DNA from: Pascua guehoae
Taxonomy: Eukaryota; Basidiomycota; Tremellomycetes; Trichosporonales; Trichosporonaceae
Direction of reading: 5' to 3'
Length of the DNA stretch: 64,000 bases
NCBI GenBank assembly: GCA_001600415.1
Contig: BCJX01000009.1
Span: 600,358 to 664,357, forward strand
Shown: one piece after another, positions 12,519 through 23,400 of the stretch
How positions within the stretch are numbered: position 1 is the first letter of the stretch
How the letters are laid out: each line of letters opens with the position of its first letter
Program-made: the position numbers and the translations under genes
Notes under the pieces: generated by a model
What the model was told of the DNA's origin: nothing
What the model saw: the letters and a program-made list of their open reading frames with translations, nothing else
Databases searched by the model: none

Positions 12519-13435
12519 GTCGGATACGTGGGTGAGATGGGTTAGTAAGGAACGCAGGGATGGAGCAAGGAGATCGAGTAACCTCTTGGCAATGTCATCA
12601 TTGTGTGCCCGGTCGCATGATCACATGGATCAGATGACTTTGACTCTGAGACTGACGTTGCACATATGAAACGGAAGGGGTTGCCGCAGACGTCCATTAT
12701 CAAGGATGGTGAGGGTATACGCACATTTTGCTGTAGCTCCTGACCTAAGGATTGCCGCCAAACCCGGCGCACACATTGGACTGGGCAGGGCACAGGCAGC
12801 TGTGGAGAACGCACGAGGCGGGTTGGTGAACATTTGTCTCGACCACCTCGGCGACCTCGGTGTTGCATTATAGAGAACATGGGCTGTACTACAGTACTGC
12901 GCTAGTATAAACAATACGACTGGTGCCAAACATAGGCGGCCGTCTCGACGCGCCACTGCCCCTCGCCGCTGCTCCTCGCCAACAACGGCCACCGTTGGCA
13001 AAGCCACGGTTTCGGGTTTCGTTCGCGGCCTCGACGGCTGCGGTGCGGTCCGTCACCTCCATTCAACCGTCGGAGCCATGCTGGCAGCCAAGCGGGGGAT
13101 GCCCTCAGATTGTAGACTGTGGTAGATCCAGTTTACACAGTCAGGACGGGTGAGTACCGTAGAGGTCAGTGCAACACAAGCGCAACGAGAAGCGTGGCGT
13201 ACAGTACACCACAGTCTATCGCCTAGTGTTACAAATGCTGTTCTGCCAAGAAATATCCCTCCCGCGTCCTCGTCGCCGATTGTGGATCCGTGTGCTCGAG
13301 ATCTATCGCAGAGGGAATGCCACCGTAGTGAGAGGCGCCAGCGATGGCCATCCTCGACCCTCACCGTATCGTCCCCGGTCCCCCGTCCTTCTGCTACGCC
13401 GGGGTTACGCACCACCTGCGCCGCGCTCACCCCGA
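12519..13435. other. Intergenic, upstream of the F-box-like gene
   Basis: No gene is supported. The stretch contains the right direct repeat (13005-13320) and a short AT-richer part at about 12860-12915 (TATAGAGAAC, GTATAAACAATACG) that could hold the F-box-like gene's promoter. It also reaches the 3' end of the NMN adenylyltransferase gene, which points toward it. Confidence 0.4.
13005..13320 (+). repeat. Direct repeat, right copy (diverged)
   Basis: Partner of the repeat at 9200-9600, same orientation, about 3.7-3.8 kb away. The best-conserved core is 13149-13316. It lies 0.5-0.8 kb upstream of the F-box-like start codon, so it may carry that gene's regulatory sequence. Confidence 0.6.
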
Positions 13436-16192
13436 TTACGCGCTGGTGATGGGCTTGCGGTCCGGCTCGCGGTACAGCTTGTGCTCGTGAATGTACTGGA
13501 TGACGCTGTTGGGCAAGAGATACTTGATGCTCATGCCGCGGCGGACAAAGAGGCGGACCTTTGTAGACGAAATGTCGTTGTAGATGAGCTGTTTGATGAC
13601 AATCACGTTGCGTCTGGGGTGTGAGCGGGGCCGAGTCGTCGTGGCAACCAGGAGCGAGCGCGTCGCCCACGCCTGTGCAACCGCAAAACTCACCGGTGGT
13701 GGTACAGGATGTCGTGCGAGAGGAGGAACGCCCACACGTCGGAACCGGCGCGCTCTACAATGAGGCACCCAAAGCGGCCGAGAATAATGTGGAGCTGCGG
13801 TCAGTGTTGGCACATTGAAAGAGGCCAGTTCGCTGCTGCTGCACAGCAAGCATCTCGAGTCGTTCGCTACTGTTGTGCAGCAGCTGAGTGCTCACTCACA
13901 TCAGGCTCGCTCCACACCCCCGGCTCGCCGAAACTCTCAATCAGGTCGCCGCCCGCAAGCAGCATGACCTTGTACCGTCGCCTGCTCCCGTCGGCCATGT
14001 GGACGCCGCCATTGGGCCCGTTGAGCAGCTCGTCAAAGTGGTCGAGCACAATCGCCGTGCGCTGGTACTCTGGCTGCCCGGCCTCCCATGGGTCGACCAT
14101 GAGCCACGTGCTCGTATGCTCGACGGCGAGCTCGCACATTCGCACACGGTGGATGGCGGGTGCGAGACCCGCCTTCTTATAGTAGGACGACACGGGCGAG
14201 TAGTAGCCTGCCATGATTTCGTATGTCTGCGACTCGACAATCTCGTCCTTTGCCATTTCAAACATACGCAGGTGGAGGTATGTCGGCGGCGAGAACGAGC
14301 CGCACGCGACAATGACGAGTGGGATCTTGGACTCGTCTGGGAGGGTTAGCGGGGACATAAACGTGCGGGGAGACTTCTAAGTGCGGGGTTGGAGAGGGGT
14401 TTGTCAAGAAGCCATGAGGTGAGAGCTGTGGTGGGTGCTTCACTCATATTTGCGCTGCCACACTCCCGCGCTCGCTGTATTCCAGCCCGCAGCCACGAGG
14501 TGACGAATAGATGAGAGTCATGGGCAGCCAGGAGGCCAGGAGGTGGCACTGCACCACGATCGCATCCGCAGGGATGGGATGAGAGGACGCGATCGTGGTG
14601 AACTGCCTTGGCTTCACCCATCCTCGGCTGGCTGCAGCTTATTGTGCGCCGGCTGGACGCAGCCCACGTTACGGCATACCTCCCTGTGGGGATTGCTGTT
14701 TGCTGGCTCTCACCCGCCGCACCCCGTGCCAGTGCCCGCACTGTTCTCCCGCCGGTACACCCCTCTGGCGCCTACTCCGCTCGCGCACTCGTACTCACCC
14801 TTCATGGTCCTCCGCAACCGGTGCTTGGGGAACCGATACTCGCCCTCGCCCTTGAGGTACGACTCTGACGAGTGCTCTGCCTTTGGTGCCGAGGCGTCTG
14901 CATCTGCCTCCCCGTCATTGAGGCCGGTGAGGGCTGCGTCGAGGCGGGCGCGGGACCCGCGCTCGCTGCGGCGGCGGAGCGACGTCGCCGTGGTGGTGGT
15001 CGACGTGGCGGCGCGGGTGGGCGATTGGGTCGCTGTGGCCGTGTTACCATCGAGCTGGAGTCCGTTGGGCGCCGGGTCGGGTGCCGGGGGGACCGTGTTG
15101 GGGCCGACGGTGGGGCTGGTGCCGACGACAATGACGCCCTCGTCGTCGTCGACGTAGCCCTCGCTGATGCTCTGCTCGGTGAGGGGCGGCGAGTCGCTCT
15201 CGCGCGTCTCCTCCTGCTCGGCGGCGCGCGCGGCGTCTGCGGCCTTGGCGTCGGCCGCCGCGTCGTCGGCGTCCTCGTACCGCGCCCCCAGGCCGAGGGT
15301 GGTCGCCAACCCCGACGTGACCGGCGATGGCGGGTTGCCAAAGCGGTACCCGCTCACGAGGCGGCGGGAACGCGCGCGGCTGAACTCTGCGTCGCTCAGT
15401 TCGGGCGAGCCAGTGTTGCCCCGCGCGGGCGAGTCGCTGTCGCCCGGCGCCGCGTCGTCGAGCGAGAGCGGGTCTGGGTGGCCGTAGTCGGTTGTCGCGG
15501 CGCCGGCAAACGGCGGGCTGGAGTTAGTGGGGCTGCGGCGAGGGTGGGGCCCGGGTTGGGGGACGGGAAGCATGTTGGGGAGCATGTGGGCCGTGTTTGG
15601 AACACGGGAGCGGGATGTGGGCACGGTGTGTCGCGTCGACACTGGGCGGGAAGACGTGCAGAGAAGCAATTGCATTGGCAGAGCACGCCACGCCGCCAGC
15701 TTGTGCCAGTTTGTGCCTTCTCGAGCCGTCGTTGCGCGTTGCTCCCTCCACAGGCGGCCGCGGTTTGGCACAGATCGGCGACAATTCTGCACACTGCACA
15801 CCAGACATGCATAGAGCACATAGAACTGGGCGGCCGCATGGCGAGAGCGTGCCAGCTACCAGCTGCAAGCCAGAGCGCGGTGCATGCATGCATGACACAG
15901 ATCGACAGAGGCCGACGCAGAGCCGCGGCTCGCGTCCTCTGCTCCATTGACGCATTGCCCGCTCGCCTCGGTCGGTCGCTCGCGTGACTCGTGACTGCTG
16001 TACCCAGACTAGGCTGCCGGTGGGCAGGCTATCTACCCCGGCCACGCCGTAACCGGTGCAACCCCACCGTTTCGGCGGTCGCAAGCAGCGGGGGCACAGA
16101 CTTGATGAAACTCGGGGGACATGGACTCACGAGTCGTTGTGGAAGCTGTGCAGGCCCATGGCGGGGAGGACGGGCGCGGGGCCCTTGTTCAT
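13436..16192 (-). CDS. NMA1: Nicotinamide/nicotinate mononucleotide adenylyltransferase
   Basis: Joins NMN or NaMN with ATP to give NAD(+) or its deamido precursor; the enzyme is usually nuclear. Five exons (minus strand): 16192-16131, 15517-14799, 14336-13900, 13794-13694, 13613-13436, giving 498 aa. The catalytic domain starts at about residue 255: FPKHRLRRTMKDESK, then VACGSFSPPTYLHLRMFEMA (the GxFxPxTxxH nucleotidyltransferase motif), GGDLIESF, and the ISSTKVR signature near the end. Residues 1-250 are a low-complexity Ser/Ala/Asp/Thr-rich extension. ATGs at 14358 and 15585 were rejected as starts because each lies just upstream of a CTAAC...CAG acceptor. The exon at 16192 (MNKGPAPVLPAMGLHS) joins exactly in phase. 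Introns of 462 and 613 nt are about ten times the local norm. Exon 1 and the 613-nt intron are the less certain parts. Confidence 0.9.
14552..14600. repeat. 12-bp perfect inverted repeat inside the 462-nt NMA1 intron
   Basis: Arms CACCACGATCGC (14552-14563) and GCGATCGTGGTG (14589-14600) with a 25-nt loop. It could form a hairpin in the pre-mRNA that brings the distant splice sites closer. No snoRNA box motifs were recognised next to it. Confidence 0.7.
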
Positions 16193-17450
16193 CGAGAGGG
16201 GTGGCATTGTGGAGTGGGTCGCGGGTTAGTAAGAAGGGAGCGATGGGGGCCGAGTGGAGTGGAGNNNNNNNNNNNNNNNNNNNNNNNNNNNNNNNNNNNN
16301 NNNNNNNNNNNNNNNNNNNNNNNNNNNNNNNNNNNNNNNNNNNNNNNNNNNNNNNNNNNNNNNNGGGGGCCGAGTGGAGTGGGGGGGGGGGGGGGGGGGG
16401 GGGGGTGGAGGTGAGCGTCGGCGGTGGTGGAGTCGAGTCGAGAGACGGCAGCAAAGTCGGATCTTTTGAGATGGAGAATACGATGTGATGTGATGCGATG
16501 TACACAGGCGTCGTCGTCGTCGGGGTTGGCGTCGTCGTGGCCGTCGGATGTTGGTGTGTCACCGAGACCGTGAAGTCGACGGGGATGGAGTAATGTTGAC
16601 TTGTTGGTGATAAAAAATCGAGACAAGTAGCTCGCGCGACACCCCACCGACCCCGTCAAAATCAAGCAACGCCATGCACCCTTGTTCGAGCCAGGCGATA
16701 ACCCGGAACCCAATTTTACTTCCCCACCAAACAACCCCTCCCTGCATGCATGGCCTCAGCAGCCCCTGTTTGCGGCATCGGAACAGAGAAACGGCATGCA
16801 CAGTTCGAGTGGGCAGATGCAAATGCACCAATGTGGCCATGCCGTGTGGAGGCAGTGGGCAGGGGGGTTGGCCATGTCTGTGTGGGGTGCCCAGCTCGCA
16901 GTGCCATTGCCGGCGGCCTTGGCTGTTGTACACGCTGTGCCCCAGCATCATGCATTTGTAGGCCATGGACAGTTTTCAGCGCAAACTCGCCCATTCGCTC
17001 GTCATCTGTCTGTGCTGATGCGTCCTGATGCATGCTGACTGGTCCAAGCCGACGTGCTCTGCGCGGCCATTGGCTCCATTTGGTTCCATTGGGTCGAGTT
17101 GTTTGTTGCCCACCGAATGGGCCACTTGGATGGCGCGATCGAAAAGGCACCCACCCACCAGGCGACCAGGCCAGGCCATGCATGCTCCGACACCGGGCAG
17201 CGGACCGGCTTTGCTTTGTCCGCTCACGGCATCTCCTCCCGACGCCCACTCCGCGGCGCGGCGTACAAACGACACACACAAACGACACAGGTCAGGATCG
17301 GATAAAAGTTCAGTCCAGTGGCCATGCCCATCAAACATCAAAACCTTGTATGCATTCCTGTGCGTCCACCCTGCTGCACTGTGCCGTTACATGGGCCATC
17401 CGCACATCCAACTCGGTAACTCGTAAACTTGTAGGTTGTTGCCCACTTCC
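16193..17450. other. Intergenic region with assembly gap and G-tract
   Basis: Holds the upstream region of NMA1, the N gap, a run of 25 G at 16381-16405, a TGATG-rich stretch at about 16480-16500 and the 3' flank of the dynein gene. No gene is supported at 16400-17450; the frames there lack protein-like features. Confidence 0.45.
16265..16364. other. Assembly gap (100 N)
   Basis: Exactly 100 unknown bases, a placeholder of unspecified length. Sequence on both sides is the same: GGGGGCCGAGTGGAGTGG occurs immediately before and immediately after the Ns, and the right side runs into a long poly-G tract. Confidence 0.99.
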
Positions 17451-20400
17451 CTAGACGGCCGTGACACACACGCCACGCTCAGCCATGACCGAGCCCGGGA
17501 CGTCGGCGACAAGGTCAGCGCTGAAGAGCACCTCGGACCGATCGCCATTCAGGTACACCGGAATGTTGACTGTGGCGCTGGAATTGTCCGTCGTCTGTGC
17601 GATAACGTCGCGCGGCGTCCACGCCAGCTCGGACGAGCCAAGATGCACCACTTGTCCGTCGTTGAGCTCCAGTTTACCATCGGCGCTCGATGCACCGTGC
17701 AGTTTGAGGCCTGTGAGAGTATTAGCATTGTGTACCCCAACTGACTGGCTCTTGTACTCACCCTCAATGATAAAGTCGGCCGAGGGCCCAGCGTCGAGCT
17801 TGAGACTCAGGATGAGCTGCTCGAGCGACGCGCCGTGCGCGTGCGCAGCAGCCTGGCGCGTGGCAGTAATGTACGCCTCTGGCTGGAACAGGCCGCCGAG
17901 CCAGATACCGCCCTTGTCGTGCTTTGTCGAGATGCGTTCGAGCTGTGCGAGGCGCGCGACGAGGTCGGCAATGTACTGCCCCACCGACATGCCACGGGGC
18001 ATCTTGAACTTGGCCCAGTGGACGGGGACGTTGCCCCTGTTGAGGTCGGTTAGGAGCGCGCGCAGCTCGTTGGTCTGCTTCATCGTGCCATCGCACACGG
18101 CCACAAAGTCCTTGAGGTCCTTGCGCACGCGCTGCAACAGGCGCCGGCCGGTCCAGGCCTCGCGACCAAAGAAGCGCGACAGCGGGTCCGTGACCGTCGC
18201 CGGGGTGGAGAGTGTCTGAGTGTCAGCAGAATGCTCTTCATCAAGCAGCTGGGGCCAATTGAAACGTACCTCTGGCAACGCGGCGAGCCACTCTTCAGCC
18301 TTGCTCTTGAGCGTGACCATCCACGCCGGGCGACCCTCCTGCTCCACCACGGTAGCGCTCGCGTCGTCGTCGTCGTCTTCCGTCGTGCGCATCTTGCGAA
18401 GTTTGACAACAGTCGCGTTACCCTCTGCAGCCGCAATGACGCGCTCGGCCGTGCCGGGCAGGCTGAGCCACGACGGTGGCTCGTGTTCCGGCAGGTTACT
18501 CGCCCACATGATAAAGTGCTGCATCTGCGTGCCTTCGGGGACAAGCAGAGGCCCACTCGACAGGTTGACGAGCGCAAAGTCGGCGTCGTACGCACGGGGC
18601 GTAAAGACGGCATCGACAAACGCGTCAAGGACGCGCTGGTCATAGTCCGAGTCGATGCGACCGCCGTACACGGCCTGCTTGATAATGGTGCGCAGCGCCA
18701 CCCACGGAATCTGTGCCGGGTCGACGTTTGCCTTGCCGCGCGCGAGTGCATTGATCCACGAGTCAATAGTCTTGAACGCCGCGTCAAAGTCGGAATCGTT
18801 AAACTCGTAGCTCTTAGACCAACCCAGGGGCATATACCGGAGACGCTCCTGCACGACGGCGTGCAGCCACGCGAGGAGGAAGAGGAGGCGTGGCTTTTCA
18901 GCAGGTCCAGTGCTGGTGCGTGCCGTAGGAAGACCGCGCAGCGTGTCGAGGAGGTTGGCACGCACACCGGGAGGCGGCTCGTTCATAATGATGCGCGACT
19001 GGCGCAAAATGTTGACGGGGATGACCGGGTTGGTCTCCATGGTCAGGAAGAGTCGGAAGTTAGGAGCGGGCGACAAGCTGTGGAGGCGCTTTTCGAGTTG
19101 CGCGAGCCAACCGGCTGCAAGGTGCACATTCTTGAGCAGCACCCACGAGCCAGTGCGGGCGGCGTTGGCAATCGCCTGGTCGGCGAGCGTAAAGCCCTCG
19201 ACTGAGCCCATGGCCACCGACGTGCAGCTGACACCGAGCGACCGACACAGGTTTTCGACGCGGTAACTTGCGTCGTAGCCTGGAACTGACGCCAGCGCAA
19301 GAGGGTTGGTCGCCTTGACCTGGTGTTGCACAATCGCCTCGAGGTTGTACTCGATTTCGGACGCGAGGTCGGCGTCGAATGCCTTGTCGGCAAATGCCGC
19401 GAGCGCATGCACAATGCGGTCGGGGCGGAAGAGCTTGATGAGGATGAGACGACGCGCGGTCGTGACAATGTTGTCCGCGGGAGCCCACGGCCAAGGCACC
19501 GAACGCTCGGCTTCGGGAATGGACAAAAACTTGTCCCACTCGTCGGTGTGTGTCGCAATATGCACGTCGAGCTCTCGAACGGCCTCGGAGCCGAGGTGGC
19601 TGTCGAGAATGCGACGCTGCTCGGGTCCAATCGACGTCTCGCCCTCGTCGATGCCTGAGGGCACCTCGAGCAACGTATCGAGCTCGTCGTGGACGGCAGG
19701 ACCCATGTCGCTGCGCGACAGCCGGAGCTTTGCAAGTGTCGTCGCGAGCACCATGTAGTCGGCGTGCAGGAGCGAACGCGACGTGCGGCGGTACGTGACG
19801 AGGAAAAGGTCGTTGAGCAAGGTAGCCTTGCGAGCCTCGAGGTCGGTGACGCCCTCGAGGTTGGGGTTGTGTAGGAGGACATAGTCGAAAATGTCGAGGA
19901 AGTAGTCGAGCGAAAACTGGTAAAAGTGGTTGATAGTCGCCAGCTGCTCGAGGGTAAAGTAGATGCTGCTGCACGCCGATGCGAGTGGGAGATACTCTGC
20001 AGTGACCGTCTCGACCTCCTTCATGACCAGGTCTGTGTCCTCGACCTTGCCCGTGACCTCGGCGGCCTCCTTCTTCAGCACCTCGAGCGTCTCGATGACC
20101 TTGTCGTCGTCGAGAATGCTGCCAGTTGACTCGTTGAGTGCCTGCAGCAGCGCGCGCTCGAGGTGGCGCAGACGCAGCCTGAACTCGCCCTGAAGCTTCA
20201 TGAGGTCGGTGCGTTTCTGGTCCACCTCGGGGCGCTCCACCTTGAGGACCTTGTCGAGTGCCTGGGTCTGCAGACTGCCACGCGTCATGGTAAAGTTGAC
20301 AAACGTGACACGGCTGCAAATGTCGGGCGAAAACTCGACCGACGGGTCGCGCGTCGAGAGGAACATTGTAAACGATGGCGAAAAGTCAATGTCCTGGTTG

Positions 20401-23400
20401 CCGATGCGAATGAGCACACGACCACCGGTGCGACGAAGCTCGCGGTTGAGCACAGAGTTGAGAATCGGGTCGAGGTTTTCGACATCCTGGATGAGTAGCG
20501 GGTTGCCGAAACGCAGAGCACTCTCGAGGTTTTTGAGGAACGCCTCGTCGAGGAAACTCGTGACGGTAATCTTACGGTCGCGGTACTCGTTTTGCAGGAA
20601 CGCCGTGGCCTGGCCCGTAGGGTCGATAATGAGCGGGTACCGGTTGTAACGCTTGAGCATGACGGCATTTTCAACGCAGAGCGAGTCGGCGGGAAGGGCA
20701 TTCGACTGCCACGCAAGGCGCTCGTCGGCAGTCGACAGGAACTCTGCGAGTGCGAGCTCCTGCTTGTACCGGATACCGGCGTCGGTGAGGTGCTCCATCC
20801 ACGCGCGCCGCATCATGTCGCGATAGTGCTGGTCAAAGAAGCCACTGTACGCGAGGAAGGCCGCAGAGATAATCACGTCGCCCACAATGGTGCCCATTTC
20901 AGTCTCAAACGTCTTGCTGCCCGCGTCCCAGCGCGACTGCTCAGACGACAAGCTCTGGAGCAGTGTCATGCTCCGGTCGACCTTGCTCTGGACTCGGTCC
21001 ATTTCGCTCTTGATCGACTGCGTCTCACTGATGAGCAGGGCATACTCCTCCTTGTAGCGCGCAATGCTGTCCTCGAGCTCGCGAACTGTCTCTTCGACAA
21101 TGGCAGCTTGCTGCTTGGTCGACTCGGCCTGCTCCTCCAGGGACGCCACCTCTTCACGGAGCGGGGCGACCTTGTCGAGAATCTCCGAGAAGCGGACCTG
21201 GGCAATGACCCACTGCACGAGTGGACCACAAGCACGGGACGCACGGTTGACCGATTCAAAGTTGAACGCCGGCTTGCTGATGTAGTCCCGCATCATGCGG
21301 TCACGGACCTGCTTGGACATCTTTTGTGTGTCAAAGTGCTGGATAGACGAGATGAAGTCGTCACGGCGAATGACGCTCTGGACCGTCTTCCAGCTGTCGA
21401 CGTGGTGGCCGAGCACTGTGCAAGCAGACTCCATTGCCATCTTGACAGCCTCGGGCGGGTTAGCCATGGAGCGCACTTCGGACAGGTGCTGTTTCTTAAT
21501 GTTACCGACGGCTGCTAACGCCTCGAGAACCGCAGGCTCGGCTTGGGCAAGGTCTTCCTTGACAATCTGCGAGCGCTGCTGAATGTAGACATCCTGTTCC
21601 TCGAGAGCGGCGCGAATCTCGACCGACGCCGACTTTTTGGCCTCGGCCTCTTGCTGGTCGGCAACCATTTGCTTGAGCTTGAGGTTTGCCTCGGCATTCT
21701 TCGACTCGAGCTGAGCGCGCTTGGCGGCAAGGCTGTGACGCAGCTCCTCCACCTGCGTGACGGTCGTGCGCAGCTTGTCGAGACCGACGTTGAGGTGGCG
21801 CTGCTGCTCTTCGAGGTCCTCCTTCTTCTCCGCAAACAAGCGGACGTAGTGGTTGATACTGAGAGTTAGTCAAACGAACGACGCCCTTACAACTCACAAG
21901 TCGAGGAAGTGACGCGGTGTGACGTGGTTGTACTTGCCCTGACGCTTGGCGAGCTTGGCCGTGATCGTCTGCATGGCCTGGTGGACGCGGACCATGGCGT
22001 TGACGACGGCCTGGCGGTGTGTGGGCGGAACCGAGAGGTCGCGGTAGGCGATCGGGAACGGGTGGGGTGGGTTGTAGTTTGGCGCCTCGAGATCGAGGAT
22101 CTGCGTAAACTCGAGACCCACCTGGTAGAGTGCCTGGTCGGACCAATCGCCAAACCAGTCGAGCACACAACGGTTGAACAGTGCAGGCGACGTCGCAGCG
22201 CGCGATGCGAGACCGTTGGCGGGCGGGTTCATTGTGAATACGACGTGGAGGTTGCGTGCCACCTGCTGCGTAAACCAACGGTAGAGCTCTTCATGCGAGT
22301 CGAGCATGAGACCATCGCGCTGCGAGCCCTCCTTACAAGCGGTCATGAGCGCAGCATGCTCATCGCCTTCGAAGAGACCGGGCACCTCGGCGTTGGCAAG
22401 GAGCGTGTTCATGCGTTCCAGGAAACCAGGGTCGAGGACGTTGGACTCGTCCATGATAAAGCAAATCTTTTCGCCCTTGCAGCCCGCGCGACGGAGCACT
22501 GTGCGCAGGTCGTCATCAAAGTCGGCACCCGTGTACTTGTTGGACACCTTGACTTGGAAGATGCTCAGGCCATTCATCCAAGCAACGAACCGAGAAAGTG
22601 TCGTCTTGCCCCCACCACTGACACCAATGAGCAGTAAGTGGCCCTGGATCTGGCGGAACACACGGTCGATGCGCAGGACGTGGTCGAGCACGTCGTTGAA
22701 CAAGACGAGCGGCACGTCGAGCTCTTCCTCGTGGAACACCTTGAGACGCGCCTTTGTGTACTCGCGAAGCTGCTCGCGATCGACGGGAATGTAATTCTTC
22801 GAGGTCCAGTTGGAGTAGAGAATGGGGCGGGCGAGCGCCTCGCTGAGGTTGGCAGTGGGGAAGAAGCGGGCTGCGGTTTTGTCGAGCACGTCGTCGGTCC
22901 ACTTCTTTTCCGATTCGGCCACCAGACGGTCCTGGAACAGACGAAGCGCCTCGTGTGCCCATACGCGTACCAGACCCTCGATCGACAGAGTCTCGAGTGG
23001 CTTGATTGCCTCGTAGATGCCGCGAGCCCAGCGGGTGAGCTCACGTGGCGAGTAAATGTAGTGGGCCTGGACATCGGCAGTGAAACGCTTCTGCGACGCG
23101 AGGTAGAATGCCACCATGGCGTCGGTGAGCGCCTCCGAATTGCCACGCAGGGTAGGCACGACCTTGAGAAGCGCGCGGTTGAAGGTGCCGTAGATTTGCT
23201 TGAGTGACAGCTCTCCGGGATAGTCGACCATGACCACGGGCGCGTGGCGCATGAAACGGTGACTGAGAGGCACACGGCCAGGGTCTGTTGGCGGGTTACA
23301 CGCACCGACAAATTGGATGCGCTCGAGTGTGACCCATGACAGGTCGGACGTGCGCCAGAACCCGTTACGCTCCATGAGCTGGCGGATAAACGAAATGACA

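Noticed and set aside
12041..12669. Plus-strand genes overlapping the F-box-like frame
   Set aside because: The translations are Arg/Ala shadows of the minus-strand gene and have no start context or domains.
9200..13320. LTR retrotransposon
   Set aside because: Direct repeats flank the interval but no gag, protease, reverse transcriptase, RNase H or integrase motif occurs, and the repeats lack clear TG...CA ends.
13867..14358. NMN adenylyltransferase starting at the ATG at 14358
   Set aside because: That ATG lies directly before GCTAACCCTCCCAG, an intron end. Joining to the upstream exon ending TMKG restores the family sequence TMKDESK in phase.
14710..15819. Stand-alone 369-codon gene upstream of NMA1
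   Set aside because: Its end FPKHRLRRTMK matches the segment preceding the fungal NMNAT domain and is followed by GTGAGT, so it is an exon of NMA1.
16716..17288. 190-codon minus-strand gene between NMA1 and dynein
   Set aside because: No domain, no splice structure, and average composition; overlapping frames on both strands are equally long.
20592..21518. Long plus-strand frames antisense to dynein (also at 22157-28838)
   Set aside because: The dynein protein is continuous and conserved on the minus strand; these are codon-bias shadows.
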